Positions 47,447-56,620 are shown, counted from the first letter of the stretch. The stretch is DNA of 64,000 nt from Cutibacterium avidum ATCC 25577 (GCF_000227295.1 NZ_JH165054.1:620693-684692); one strand, 5' to 3'. Notes: generated from the letters alone by a model not told the origin. Translations and numbers: made by a program.

Positions 47447-47492
47447 GATGGCGCCCCAGTTTCCCCTTGACTAGGGAAGTTGCGGCGCCATC
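47447..47492 (+). terminator. Stem-loop after typA
   Basis: GATGGCGCC / GGCGCCATC form a 9-bp outer stem, with an inner partial repeat (TTTCCCC / GGGAA). It starts 20 nt after the typA stop. Confidence 0.65.
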
Positions 47493-47610
47493 GTCATGTC
47501 ATGGCGAAAAACACCGCCGAAGGGGCGACAAAGCGAACAGAAAGCAGTCAGAGTCATCGGTGATATGGCGTACGATCTTCTCGTCCACATCCCCGAAAGG
47601 TGTTCGATCC

Positions 47611-49116
47611 ATGCAGTCCTCCCGCGCTGCCGGTCTGGCAGCCGCACTGGCCTTGTCCTTGTCCGCCGGGATCGTCGGTACTGCTCACGCGGAACCCACT
47701 GCCCCGCCCACCGCCACGGATTCCTCTCCGCAGTCTGCGTCCTCCACTAACGCATCTGAGACCCCTATTACCCCAGCGACGACTTCCGCTCCTGAGGAGA
47801 CCTCCTCGACCGAGGCAACTCCCTCTTCCGATGCGACCCCCTCGGCGGCCGTATCGGAAACCCCGAGCTCACCGGCCACCCCGGAGTCCTCCATCGAGTC
47901 GACCCCGTACGCGGCGGTCTCCACGGCTGTGCGGGCGGTCCAGATCGAGAAGACAGCATGGATCTACATCGCGACCGATCTGCGCACCGGCGCCAGTAGC
48001 AAGTTCCGCTCCATGGGCAAGATCCGGGCCACCACTCAGGTCGTCATCCACGGCGAGGAGCGCAACGGCTGGACCCCGATACGCCATGGAAGCACCAACG
48101 CATGGGTCCCCACCAATACCCTGACCACCAACAAGCCACAGACCTTGTGGACCTACATCTCCGCAGACCTGCGCACCGGGGCCTCGTCCAGCTTCCGCTC
48201 CATGGGACGCACTGCCCCCACCCACGCCCTGATTCGTCGTGGCCCCAACTACAACGGCTGGGCCCCGGTTCTGTACAAGAACACGCAGGGCTGGGTCCCC
48301 GCCAACACGGTGACGACCTGGCATCCCCAGACTCAATGGATCTACGTCGAGACCGAGCTGCGTACTGGCGCGTCGAACTCCTTCCGATCCATGGGACGCA
48401 CCCATGCCACGACCGTCATGGTCCGCCGTGGGCCGAACCACCATGGCTGGGCCCCGGTCTTCTACAAGGGCAAGCAGGGCTGGCTGCCAGGCAACACCGT
48501 CACCTCCACCCGTCCGCAAACCTTCTGGATGAAGAAGGACCAGACGATGCGCGCTGGCGCCTCGACCTCGTTCCGCTCGATGGGTACGGCCCACCAGGGC
48601 ACTCGCGTCGTCCGGCGCGGCCCGAATCGCAACGGTTGGATGCCGGTCGTGTTCAACAACATGCAGAGCTGGATCCCGGCCACTGCCGTGTCCTCCCGCC
48701 CCGTCGCGGCACCTGTCAGCGTCCCGATCAACAACTCGGGTGCTCATCTCGACCGTCGCTGCATGACGGGAACCGTCATCTGCGCCTCGAAGAAGCAGCG
48801 GAAGTTGTGGATGGTCCAGAACGGACGCATCCTCATCACCCTTGACGCTCGTTTCGGACGCTCCAGCGAGCCCACTGCTGAGGGCGTCAACACCGTGTAC
48901 TGGAAGGACAAGAACCACGTGTCGGGTGTCTACGGGACCCCGATGCCGTACTCGATGTTCTTCCACGGTGGTCAGGCCATCCACTACTCGTCGGACTTCT
49001 CCCGTCGTGGGTGGAATGGTGCCTCGCACGGCTGCATCAACATCCGCAACATGTCCGGCCTGAAGTGGCTGTGGAACCACACCCCCACCGGCCGTAAGAT
49101 GATCGTCTTCAAGTGA
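47611..49116 (+). CDS. Secreted L,D-transpeptidase (YkuD) with four SH3-like repeats
   Basis: The 501-residue precursor has a Sec signal (MQSSRAAGLAAALALSLSAG, cleavage near AHAEP) and a Ser/Thr/Pro/Glu-rich low-complexity tether (residues 30-110). Four SH3-like repeats of about 63 residues follow (near 115, 178, 242, 305), each with LRTGAS-x-x-FRSMG (last copy MRAGAS) and NGW-x-P-V. The YkuD domain (375-501) has FFHGGQAIHYS and the catalytic SHGCINIRN. Such enzymes make 3-3 peptidoglycan cross-links or anchor proteins. The ATG at 47611 follows GAAAGG. Confidence 0.93.
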   Translation: MQSSRAAGLAAALALSLSAGIVGTAHAEPTAPPTATDSSPQSASSTNASETPITPATTSAPEETSSTEATPSSDATPSAAVSETPSSPATPESSIESTPYAAVSTAVRAVQIEKTAWIYIATDLRTGASSKFRSMGKIRATTQVVIHGEERNGWTPIRHGSTNAWVPTNTLTTNKPQTLWTYISADLRTGASSSFRSMGRTAPTHALIRRGPNYNGWAPVLYKNTQGWVPANTVTTWHPQTQWIYVETELRTGASNSFRSMGRTHATTVMVRRGPNHHGWAPVFYKGKQGWLPGNTVTSTRPQTFWMKKDQTMRAGASTSFRSMGTAHQGTRVVRRGPNRNGWMPVVFNNMQSWIPATAVSSRPVAAPVSVPINNSGAHLDRRCMTGTVICASKKQRKLWMVQNGRILITLDARFGRSSEPTAEGVNTVYWKDKNHVSGVYGTPMPYSMFFHGGQAIHYSSDFSRRGWNGASHGCINIRNMSGLKWLWNHTPTGRKMIVFK

Positions 49117-49126
49117 TCTGAGTCAC

Positions 49127-49160
49127 GGACGGCCTGCCTCCTCCTGGAGGCAGGCCGTCC
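49127..49160 (+). terminator. Terminator of the L,D-transpeptidase gene
   Basis: A 15-bp perfect stem (GGACGGCCTGCCTCC / GGAGGCAGGCCGTCC) with a 4-nt loop starts 10 nt after the stop. Confidence 0.88.
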
Positions 49161-49210
49161 TCGTGCCCTCGGCCAATGACAACCACGAGAACATGGCGGC
49201 CACGGAAACA

Positions 49211-49246
49211 TGACAGTGGCGCCGCACCTGAAGGTGCGGCGCCACT
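49211..49246 (-). terminator. Terminator of the transcarboxylase operon
   Basis: A 16-bp perfect stem (ACAGTGGCGCCGCACC / GGTGCGGCGCCACTGT) with a TGAA loop lies 17 nt after the 1.3S stop. It has no T-run on the minus strand. Confidence 0.85.
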
Positions 49247-49263
49247 GTGGTCTGTGCGGGGGA

Positions 49264-49626
49264 TCAGCCCAGAGCCACCAGGCCCTGGCCACCCTGGACG
49301 GCGTCACCGACAGCCACCAGGATGCCCTTGACGGTTCCATCCGCCGGGGCATTGATCTCGGTCTCCATCTTCATGGCCTCGAGGGTCAGGAGAACCTGAC
49401 CAGCCTTGACGGCGTCACCCTCGGCCACGAGGATCTTGGCAACGGTGCCAGCCAACGGAGCGGGAACCTCGCCCTCTCCAGCCTTGCCGGCGCCGCCACC
49501 GGACGCCTTCATCGGGCCACCGGAGCCGCCTCCGAAGAGGATCGGCGCCATCGGCGTATTAGGGGTCTTGTCAACGTCAACGTCAACGTCGTAAGCGACG
49601 CCATTGACGGTCACCTTGAGCTTCAT
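49264..49626 (-). CDS. Methylmalonyl-CoA carboxyltransferase 1.3S subunit (biotin carrier)
   Basis: The 120-residue biotin carrier shuttles CO2 between the 12S and 5S subunits. [20 protein letters not shown] at the N-terminus is the assembly segment known from the Propionibacterium 1.3S protein; a Gly/Ala/Lys linker ([14 protein letters not shown]) leads to the biotinyl domain with [10 protein letters not shown], where the Lys between the two Met residues is biotinylated. It is the last gene of the 5S-12S-small-1.3S operon. Confidence 0.97.
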   Translation of the reverse strand: MKLKVTVNGVAYDVDVDVDKTPNTPMAPILFGGGSGGPMKASGGGAGKAGEGEVPAPLAGTVAKILVAEGDAVKAGQVLLTLEAMKMETEINAPADGTVKGILVAVGDAVQGGQGLVALG

Positions 49627-49641
49627 GTCAGTTTCTCCAGG

Positions 49642-49884
49642 TCAACGAATCGAATGGTTCTGCTGAGCCCTGCGTCCTTGACGGACCCAGGTCTCACTCG
49701 GGGCGAAACGGACGGCCTGAACCTTTCCGTCGTTGCCCAGGTAAGCCGAAACGGCGGCGCAGATGACGGCGAGCACGTCCTCAGGAACGTCCTTGCTCGT
49801 CTTCTTGAGCCGGGAAACCTCGGCCTCCAGCGCTGCGAGTCGCTTGTTCAGCGTCTCGATGACGAGTTCATTGTTCTCACTCAT
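49642..49884 (-). CDS. Small transcarboxylase-operon protein (80 residues)
   Basis: The product has an N-terminal coiled-coil-like helix (LVIETLNKRLAALEAEVSRL) and then EDVLAVICAAVSAYLGNDGK, a pattern shared with small accessory subunits of biotin-dependent decarboxylases. It lies between 12S and 1.3S, the position known in other propionibacteria. It may help assembly of the carrier or the 12S hexamer; this is inferred. Confidence 0.85.
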   Translation of the reverse strand: MSENNELVIETLNKRLAALEAEVSRLKKTSKDVPEDVLAVICAAVSAYLGNDGKVQAVRFAPSETWVRQGRRAQQNHSIR

Positions 49885-49910
49885 CTTGTCCTCCCATCAG
49901 CCTTCTTCAC

Positions 49911-51485
49911 TCAGCACGGCATGACGCCGTGCTTCTTGGCCGGACGGGACTGACGCTTGGTGGCGTAGGTCTCCAGAGCGGCGATGATCTTGCGACGGGT
50001 GTCGGCGGGATCGATCACGTCATCAACCTGTCCACGAGCAGCAGCCACGTAAGGCGTGTTGAAGGCGTTGCGGTACTCCTCGATCTTCGCGGCGCGAGTG
50101 GCTGCGGGATCCTCAGATTCCTTGATCTGGCGACGGAAGATGACGTTGGCTGCGCCATCAGCACCCATCACTGCGATCTCCGCGCTCGGCCAGGCGTAGA
50201 CGGCGTCGGCACCCAGGTCACGGTTACACATGGCCAGGTAGGAACCGCCGTATGCCTTGCGCAGCACCACGGTGATCTTCGGGACGGTGGCCTCGGAGTA
50301 GGCGTACAGCATCTTCGCGCCATGGCGAATGATGCCGCCGTACTCCTGCTGGACACCAGGCAGGAAACCAGGAACGTCAACCAACTGCACCAACGGAATG
50401 TTGAAGGAGTCGCAGAAGGTGATGAACTCGGCAGCCTTGTCGGAGGCATTGATGTCGAGGCAGCCCGACATGACCTTCGGCTGGTTGGCCACGATGCCGA
50501 CGGTACGACCGTTGACACGAGCAAAGGCGGTGACGATGTTGGTCGCCCAGCCAGCCTTCACCTCGAGATAATCGCCCCAGTCGACGATCTTGGCGATGAC
50601 GTCGCGGACGTCGTAGCCCTTCTTGCCATCCAACGGAACGATCTCGCGCAGCTCGGGCTGCGGGGAGACGTCGTTGTTGGGATTGGAGATCTGGGCGTCC
50701 TCGGTGTTGTTCTGCGGCAGGAAGCTCAGCAGCTTCTGCGCGATGAGCACCGCGGCGTCGTCGTCCTCGGCCACGAAGTGGATGTTGCCCGAGGTGGACA
50801 TGTGCGCGTCGGCACCACCCAGGTCGTCAGCGGTGACCTCCTCGCCAGTGACCGACTTGATGACTCCGGGGCCCGTGATGAACATGTGGGCCTTCTTCGT
50901 CATGATGATGAAGTCGGTGAGAGCCGGGGAGTAGGAGGCGCCACCGGCGCAGGGGCCGGCGATGATGGCAATCTGCGGCACGACGCCCGACAGCTTGACG
51001 TTCGCGTAGAACATCTTGCCGTAGCCGGACAGCGAGTCAATGCCCTCCTGGATTCGGGCGCCGCCCGAGTCGTAGAAGAACAGGAACGGGGTGCCGGTCA
51101 GCAGGGACTGCTCCATCGTCTCGACGACCTTGGTCGACTGGGTCTCACCAGCGGAACCACCCATGACGGTGAAGTCCTGGGAGGCGACGTGCACCGGGCG
51201 ACCGTGAATGGTCGCGCGACCGGTGACGACACCGTCGGCGGGAACCTCGGCCTTGTCCATGCCGAAGAGGGTGGTGCGGTGCTTGCGGAACGCACCCACC
51301 TCGTCGAAGGAGTAGGCGTCGACGAGGTTGTCGATGCGCTCGCGGGCAGTTTGCTTGCCCTTATCACGCTGCTTCTCGAGTCGAGCTTCGCCGCCTCCGA
51401 GCTCCACATTGTGGCGCTCGTCGGCAAGCTGCTCGATTCGGCCGGCCATGGTGTCGGCCAGCTTGATTGGTTTCTTCTCAGCCAT
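49911..51485 (-). CDS. Methylmalonyl-CoA carboxyltransferase 12S subunit
   Basis: The 524-residue subunit transfers the carboxyl group from methylmalonyl-CoA to biotin, yielding propionyl-CoA. The two crotonase-like halves are visible: FLFFYDSGGARIQEGIDS and AGPCAGGASYSPALTDFI in the first, FVEDPGF-type DVPGFLPGVQQEYGGIIRHG and RKAYGGSYLAMCNRDLGAD in the second. The C-terminus RPAKKHG is nearly identical to the P. freudenreichii protein as I remember it. It follows 5S by 15 bp. Confidence 0.97.
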   Translation of the reverse strand: MAEKKPIKLADTMAGRIEQLADERHNVELGGGEARLEKQRDKGKQTARERIDNLVDAYSFDEVGAFRKHRTTLFGMDKAEVPADGVVTGRATIHGRPVHVASQDFTVMGGSAGETQSTKVVETMEQSLLTGTPFLFFYDSGGARIQEGIDSLSGYGKMFYANVKLSGVVPQIAIIAGPCAGGASYSPALTDFIIMTKKAHMFITGPGVIKSVTGEEVTADDLGGADAHMSTSGNIHFVAEDDDAAVLIAQKLLSFLPQNNTEDAQISNPNNDVSPQPELREIVPLDGKKGYDVRDVIAKIVDWGDYLEVKAGWATNIVTAFARVNGRTVGIVANQPKVMSGCLDINASDKAAEFITFCDSFNIPLVQLVDVPGFLPGVQQEYGGIIRHGAKMLYAYSEATVPKITVVLRKAYGGSYLAMCNRDLGADAVYAWPSAEIAVMGADGAANVIFRRQIKESEDPAATRAAKIEEYRNAFNTPYVAAARGQVDDVIDPADTRRKIIAALETYATKRQSRPAKKHGVMPC

Positions 51486-51500
51486 GGTTGGCGATCATCC

Positions 51501-52994
51501 TCACGCAGGCTCGACGGTCACCTGGTGGCTGTTGCCACCGACCGTCACGTTGTAGTTGACCGGTCCGGCGATGCCGGCAGCGCCGGTGCCTTCCTTCTCG
51601 GCCTTCAGCTGTGCCTCGGTCATCGCGACGCTCTTCGGGCCCTCCGGACGCTCCTTGAGGAACTTCGGGGCGACTCCCGGGAACAGGGCGTTGGTGAGAA
51701 CGTCCTCGTCGGTGCCGTCGAAGCCCTCGAGGCCCTTGGCCTGCTCAACCAGCTCATCCCACTCGGGCTCGAGCAGGTCGGCGGGACGGCAGTCGATCGA
51801 CTCCTTGCCGGTCTGCTTCTTGGCCATCTCGACGATGTCGGGGTTGAGCTCACCAATCGGCTTGCCGTAGTAGCCGAGCATCAGGTCGGCGAACTCGGCG
51901 GTGAGGTTCTTGTACTCGCCATTGCCCATGAGGACGTTGAACACGGCCTGGGTTCCGACGATCTGGGAGGACGGGGTGACCAGCGGCGGGTAACCGGCAT
52001 CCTTGCGGACGCGCGGCACCTCCTTCATGACCTCGTCCATGCGGTCGCCAGCCCCCTGCGCCTCGAGCTGGGACTCCATGTTGGAGAGCATTCCGCCCGG
52101 GATCTGGGACTGGAAGATGTTGGTGTTGACCAGCGTCTTCGACTCGAACTTCTTGTACTTCGGACGAACCTTCTTGAAGTGGTCACGGATCTTGAGGAGG
52201 CGATCCATGTCGAGGTCAGTGGTGTACTCGGTGCCCTCGAGCATTTCGACGAGGGACTCGGTCGGGTTGTGGCCCGGACCGAGCGACATCGAGGAAATGG
52301 CGGTGTCGACGACGTCGACGCCAGCCTCGATGGCCTTCTGCAGGGTAACCAGGGTGACACCCGTGGTGGAGTGGCAGTGCAGGTTGATCTGCACGTCGGG
52401 GTGGTTCTCCTTGATGCCCTTGATGATGTCAAAGGCGGGCTGCGGCTTGAGGAGGGCCGCCATGTCCTTGAAGGCGATCGAATCGGCACCCATGTCGATC
52501 AGGCGATCGGCCTGCTTGATGAAGCTCTCCGGGGTGTGAATCGGGGAGGTGGTGTAGCAGATGGTGCCCTGAGCATGCTTGCCGGTCTTCTTGACGGCAG
52601 ACATGGCGTGCTCGAGGTTACGCGGGTCGTTGAGGGCGTCGAAGACACGGAAGACGTCCATGCCGTTCTCGGCGGACTTCTCGACGAATTTGTCGACGAC
52701 CTCGTCGTTGTAGTGACGGTAACCCAGCAGGTTCTGCCCACGCAGCAGCATCTGCAGGCGTGAGTTGGGCATCAGCTTGCGGAAGGTCCGCAGCCTCTCC
52801 CACGGGTCTTCGTTGAGGAAACGGATGCAGGAATCGAAGGTAGCTCCGCCCCAGCACTCTACGGACCAGTAGCCGGCAGCATCGATGTCGGCGCAAGCGT
52901 CGACCATGTCCTCCATGGACATACGGGTGGCAAGCAGGCTCTGATGCGCGTCGCGGAGCACGAGCTCGGTAACGCCAATCTTTCGCGGACTCAT
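51501..52994 (-). CDS. Methylmalonyl-CoA carboxyltransferase 5S subunit
   Basis: The 497-residue subunit carboxylates pyruvate to oxaloacetate using carboxybiotin and cobalt or zinc. DAHQSLLATRM and the metal site INLHCHSTTG (two His) are present; FKDMAALLKP holds the carbamylated-Lys position. The start MSPRKIGVTELV at 52994 agrees with known 5S proteins, though GGAG sits only 2 nt before it; the frame stays open far upstream without coding character. First gene of the operon. Confidence 0.97.
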   Translation of the reverse strand: MSPRKIGVTELVLRDAHQSLLATRMSMEDMVDACADIDAAGYWSVECWGGATFDSCIRFLNEDPWERLRTFRKLMPNSRLQMLLRGQNLLGYRHYNDEVVDKFVEKSAENGMDVFRVFDALNDPRNLEHAMSAVKKTGKHAQGTICYTTSPIHTPESFIKQADRLIDMGADSIAFKDMAALLKPQPAFDIIKGIKENHPDVQINLHCHSTTGVTLVTLQKAIEAGVDVVDTAISSMSLGPGHNPTESLVEMLEGTEYTTDLDMDRLLKIRDHFKKVRPKYKKFESKTLVNTNIFQSQIPGGMLSNMESQLEAQGAGDRMDEVMKEVPRVRKDAGYPPLVTPSSQIVGTQAVFNVLMGNGEYKNLTAEFADLMLGYYGKPIGELNPDIVEMAKKQTGKESIDCRPADLLEPEWDELVEQAKGLEGFDGTDEDVLTNALFPGVAPKFLKERPEGPKSVAMTEAQLKAEKEGTGAAGIAGPVNYNVTVGGNSHQVTVEPA

Positions 52995-53124
52995 AGCTCC
53001 ATGATTCCACTTGCCGAGTGCGTTAGGGGCAGGTGGGTCCCTTTTCCACACTTGAACCATGTTCAACTGACCAAATGCCCGCCATGGTGTTACTGGGTGG
53101 AATCGGCGGTGACATAATGCAACC

Positions 53125-53595
53125 ATGGCCGAGACCTTGTGCCCCACTCCCGTGGTCAGCCCGAACGCCCTCGCCCAACTGCTTGAAGGCCCCGACGCCG
53201 ACCGCATCATCGTCGTCGACGTGTCCCCCTGCCGACCCGGGGTGCCACACATCCCGGGCGCCCTTCCCTTCGACCTGGACGGCTCGATGAGCGACCAGTC
53301 GACCGGGCTGCCCCACACCATGCTGCCCGCGGACCAGTTCCAGGCACGGCTGCGCGAACTGGGGGTTAACGAGGACTCCCACGTCATGTGGCACGGAAAC
53401 GTCGTCCAATACGGATACAATGGTGCGTGGTCTCATAGCATGATCGTCACAGGAAGAAGCGGAAAACAGCCGCTCCTGACCTATCACAGCACCAACACCC
53501 ACAACATACCATTTTTTGCGCTTCAAAAGAGAGTTAATTCAACTGGGAAAAAGAACCACCTGGGACGGACAATATGGGCACTTCACTTGACATGA
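53125..53595 (+). pseudogene. Chimeric remnant: rhodanese N-terminus joined to an Amidase_6-type C-terminus
   Basis: Residues 1 to about 90 match the start of a two-domain sulfurtransferase (VVDVSPCRPGVPHIPGALPF, then SDQSTGLPHTM, RELGVNEDSHV). From about residue 92 the frame becomes AT-richer and reads GNVVQYGYNGAWSHSMIVTG, YHSTNTHNIPF, which is the tail of a putative amidase (Amidase_6) domain. The catalytic Cys of neither parent is present. A -10-like TGACATAAT sits 5 bp before the ATG, so the transcript could be leaderless. It is probably non-functional, although the frame is intact. Confidence 0.72.
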
Positions 53596-53620
53596 ATTCA
53601 GCTACTGACCGGAGAGATCA

Positions 53621-54091
53621 ATGAACATCAAAGCTGTTCTAACGTATCTGATATGTGCTATCGTGTCCGCTGCTGCCGGGATTGGAGGCACACTTCTGGT
53701 GCAGCATCACGATGACGAACTTCAGCCAAGTGATGTCGCCATAGCGGCCTACTTCGCCGAGGCCATATCAACCCCTGACGCTATTGACAACGGCCGCGTT
53801 CAGGACCTCGTCGCACCCAATACCGGCTGGGATGGTCATTCCAAGAAAGCCAAAGAGTGGGGCCAAGCTATTTTCAAGGCCTACCACGATGACAAAGCCG
53901 CACCAAACGAAGGAATCCTTATTTCTGATGGGCCTCTTCCAACAAGGTCAGCGGACATCTATGCACGTTCGACAGCAGAACCAATCATGACCGTTATCAT
54001 GACCCCCGTTGATGGAAAGTGGCTCGTCGACTGGAACGCAACAGTGCGGGCCAACGACACTCCACCTCCACCACTGCCATCGCACCGATGA
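53621..54091 (+). CDS. Membrane-anchored protein of unknown function
   Basis: The 156-residue product has one N-terminal hydrophobic segment (VLTYLICAIVSAAAGIGGTL) as signal anchor, followed by an extracytoplasmic domain with an NTF2-like flavour (DVAIAAYFAEAISTPDAIDN, TVIMTPVDGKWLVDWNATV). GGAGAG sits 4 nt before the ATG. Base composition is AT-richer than in neighbouring genes and continuous with the amidase tail before it, so both probably arrived or survived together. Family not recognised. Confidence 0.72.
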   Translation: MNIKAVLTYLICAIVSAAAGIGGTLLVQHHDDELQPSDVAIAAYFAEAISTPDAIDNGRVQDLVAPNTGWDGHSKKAKEWGQAIFKAYHDDKAAPNEGILISDGPLPTRSADIYARSTAEPIMTVIMTPVDGKWLVDWNATVRANDTPPPPLPSHR

Positions 54092-54096
54092 GCCCA

Positions 54097-54138
54097 AGAA
54101 TCCCGGCCAATCCTCACCATAGGACTGGCCGGGATTCT
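54097..54138. terminator. Bidirectional terminator before fba
   Basis: A 13-bp perfect stem (AGAATCCCGGCCA / TGGCCGGGATTCT) with a further inner TCCT/AGGA pairing lies between convergent genes. Confidence 0.85.
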
Positions 54139-54150
54139 GCACAGGCATAC

Positions 54151-55176
54151 TCAGGCGCTCAGCGAGGTTCCCTTCGAACCGAGCTGTTCGCAGGCCTCGA
54201 CGATCCGGGCAGCCATCCCGGCCTCGGCCTTCTTGCCCCACGCACGGGGGTCGTACATCTTCTTGTTACCGACCTCCCCGTCGATCTTCAGCATGCCGTC
54301 GTAGTTCTTGAACATGTGCTCAACGACAGGACGGGAGAACGCGTACTGGGTGTCGGTGTCGACATTCATCTTGATGACTCCGTACGACACCGCATCAGCG
54401 ATCTCCTGGGCGGTCGATCCCGATCCGCCGTGGAACACCAGGTCGAAGGGCTTGTCCTGGCCATACTTCTTGCCGCACTCGTCCTGGATCTCCTTGAGGA
54501 TCTCGGGACGCAGCTTGACGAAGCCCGGCTTGTAGGCGCCGTGGACGTTGCCGAAAGTCAGCGCGGTGATATAACGCCCCTTCTCCCCGGTGCCCAACAC
54601 CTCGAGGGTACGCATGCCGTCGGCGACGGTGGTGTAGAGCTTCTCGTTGATCTCCCCGGTGACGCCGTCCTCCTCGCCACCGACGGCACCGACCTCGATC
54701 TCCAGGATGATCTTGGCCTTCGAGGTGCGGGTGAGCAGCTCCTCGGCGATCTGGAGGTTCTCCTCGACCTCGATGGCCGAGCCGTCCCACATGTGGGAGT
54801 TGAACAGCGGGTCCTCGCCGCGGTCCACCCGCTCCTGAGAGATGGCGATGAGCGGATTGACGTACTTGTCGAGCTTCTCCTTCTGGCAGTGGTCAGTGTG
54901 GAGAGCGATGTTCACCGGGTAGTCCTTGGCCACGACTCGGGCGTACTCGGCCAGTGCCACGGCACCGGTCACCATCTCCTTGACCTTCTGCCCGGAGGCG
55001 TACTCGGCGCCACCGGTGGAGATCTGGACGATGCCGTCGGAGCCGGCCTCGGTGAAGCCCTGCAGGGCCGCATTGAGGGTCTGCGAGGAGGTCACGTTGA
55101 TGGCCGGGTAGGCGAAGCCCTTCTGCTTCGCACGGTCCAGCATCTCGCCATAGACCTCGGGTGTTGCGATGGGCAT
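54151..55176 (-). CDS. fbaA: Class II fructose-bisphosphate aldolase
   Basis: The 341-residue zinc aldolase interconverts fructose-1,6-bisphosphate with DHAP and glyceraldehyde-3-phosphate. [13 protein letters not shown] carries the metal His and catalytic Asp; [24 protein letters not shown] and [13 protein letters not shown] hold further ligands. ATG 55176 ([13 protein letters not shown]) follows GGAAGG. Closest to the type A enzymes of actinobacteria. Confidence 0.96.
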   Translation of the reverse strand: MPIATPEVYGEMLDRAKQKGFAYPAINVTSSQTLNAALQGFTEAGSDGIVQISTGGAEYASGQKVKEMVTGAVALAEYARVVAKDYPVNIALHTDHCQKEKLDKYVNPLIAISQERVDRGEDPLFNSHMWDGSAIEVEENLQIAEELLTRTSKAKIILEIEVGAVGGEEDGVTGEINEKLYTTVADGMRTLEVLGTGEKGRYITALTFGNVHGAYKPGFVKLRPEILKEIQDECGKKYGQDKPFDLVFHGGSGSTAQEIADAVSYGVIKMNVDTDTQYAFSRPVVEHMFKNYDGMLKIDGEVGNKKMYDPRAWGKKAEAGMAARIVEACEQLGSKGTSLSA

Positions 55177-55286
55177 ATTGCGCCTTCCTGTATGAACTCG
55201 CGATGACGAGAGTTCATTCTTCCGCATCCACCCGGGTGATGTCAGCCCGGAACTCCAGCACGCTCAAAGGTGCTGCGCAACGCACA

Positions 55287-55877
55287 TCAGTCGGCGGTGT
55301 CAACCCCTGCTTGCTCGACGCACACCCGGCCGCCCGACGCTGTTGAGACTGCGGCGTCGATGTCTGTTGGCGGACAATCCAGCCAGGACAGCGGGACTTC
55401 CCACTGACGGCCATCGTCAGCATGGACGACGAGCCCGGGGCCCGATCCGATGGACGACCCACCCACCTTGATGGACGCCATGTCCTTCCAGCTGATCTCG
55501 TCCATGGTCGGTGCGGCGAAGTCCTCCTCCCCGGTGCGCAGTATCCGTCGCACGCTCAAACCGTCGGAGTCGACGATGAGGGCTGGCCCTTCCCCCACGT
55601 CAAGGAGATCCTTGCGCGCGGCATGCAGGCGCAGATTCTGAATGACGAAGAGCACCAGGAACAGCACCACCCAGGCACCGAACATCCACATCACGGTGGA
55701 CAGTTCAAAGGCGTCAGCCGTCAACGCCCACAGCAGGCCACCGATGATGACGACGACGAGGGCTTGCACGGCAAGGCGGAATCTCGTCGCGTGATGGTGG
55801 GCAACCCGGGAGGCACTCGGCACTGGATTGAACGCCACCACCAGTCGTCCTGGGTCCTCGGCGGGTTGTGTGCTCAT
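55287..55877 (-). CDS. Membrane protein of unknown function with PH-like C-terminal domain
   Basis: The 196-residue product has two adjacent transmembrane helices (LAVQALVVVIIGGLLWALTA and VMWMFGAWVVLFLVLFVIQN) and a cytoplasmic strand-rich C-terminal part (ALIVDSDGLSVRRIL, ISWKDMASIKVG, WEVPLSWL) that resembles bacterial PH-like domains. Function unknown. It is a single gene between fba and the methyltransferase. Confidence 0.75.
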   Translation of the reverse strand: MSTQPAEDPGRLVVAFNPVPSASRVAHHHATRFRLAVQALVVVIIGGLLWALTADAFELSTVMWMFGAWVVLFLVLFVIQNLRLHAARKDLLDVGEGPALIVDSDGLSVRRILRTGEEDFAAPTMDEISWKDMASIKVGGSSIGSGPGLVVHADDGRQWEVPLSWLDCPPTDIDAAVSTASGGRVCVEQAGVDTAD

Positions 55878-55909
55878 GGCACGAGCCTAGGGGGTCGCGG
55901 TTTCCCTGT

Positions 55910-56620
55910 TCAGTCGGTGGGTGGGTTTGGGGCCTCGCACCACTGGGTCGTCCAGGCGTACATGGCGATCGCGGCAGCGGCTCCGGCATTCATCGAACGA
56001 GTTGACCCGTACTGGGTGATGGCCACCAACTGGTCGCAGCCTGCGACGACCTCGTCGGTCAGTCCAGAGCCTTCGGAGCCGAAGAGCAGGCAACAGTCCT
56101 GCGGGAGTCTTGCCGTTTCCAGCGGCACCGATCCGGGCAGGTTGTCCACGCCGACAGGGGTGATGCCGTGCTCGTCAAGCCACTCCAGGAAGGTGGGGAC
56201 GTCCGGGTGGTGATAGACGTGCAAGTACCGATCGGTCACCATCGCACCGCGTCGGTTCCAGCGTCGTCGTCCCAGAATGTGCACAGCCGCGACGTTGAAG
56301 GCGTTTGCGGTGCGCACCACGGAACCGATGTTGAAGTCGTGCTCCCAGTTCTGGATGGCCACGTGCAACCGGGACCGTCGGGTGTCGAGGTCAGCGACGA
56401 TGGCCTCCATCGTCCAGTATCGATAACGATCGACGACATTGCGTCGATCCCCCGATGCCAACAGTTCAGGATCGAGTCTTGGGTCGTCAGGCCATGGTTC
56501 GGGCATCGGCCCGACACCTACGACTGTGGTCGTCTTCTGACCGGGAATCTGCAGTGAGGGGGCCTCTGCGAGGCCGCCATCGGTCGGGGCACACACGAAC
56601 CAAAGATAGTCTTGGCCCAT
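55910..56620 (-). CDS. TrmH/SpoU-family RNA 2'-O-methyltransferase
   Basis: The 236-residue product has the SPOUT knot motifs: NWEHDFNIGSVVRTANAFNV (motif 1), LFGSEGSGLTDEV (motif 2) and QYGSTRSMNAGAAAAIAMY (motif 3). It methylates a ribose in tRNA or rRNA; the target is unknown. An N-terminal extension of about 70 residues precedes the fold. ATG 56620 has GAGGAG 7 nt upstream and overlaps the divergent dedA start by two bases. Confidence 0.9.
   Translation of the reverse strand: MGQDYLWFVCAPTDGGLAEAPSLQIPGQKTTTVVGVGPMPEPWPDDPRLDPELLASGDRRNVVDRYRYWTMEAIVADLDTRRSRLHVAIQNWEHDFNIGSVVRTANAFNVAAVHILGRRRWNRRGAMVTDRYLHVYHHPDVPTFLEWLDEHGITPVGVDNLPGSVPLETARLPQDCCLLFGSEGSGLTDEVVAGCDQLVAITQYGSTRSMNAGAAAAIAMYAWTTQWCEAPNPPTD

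Noticed and set aside
49929-52763. 944-codon plus-strand frame over the transcarboxylase genes
   Set aside because: Antisense shadow of 12S and 5S, both certain; no start signal or motif.
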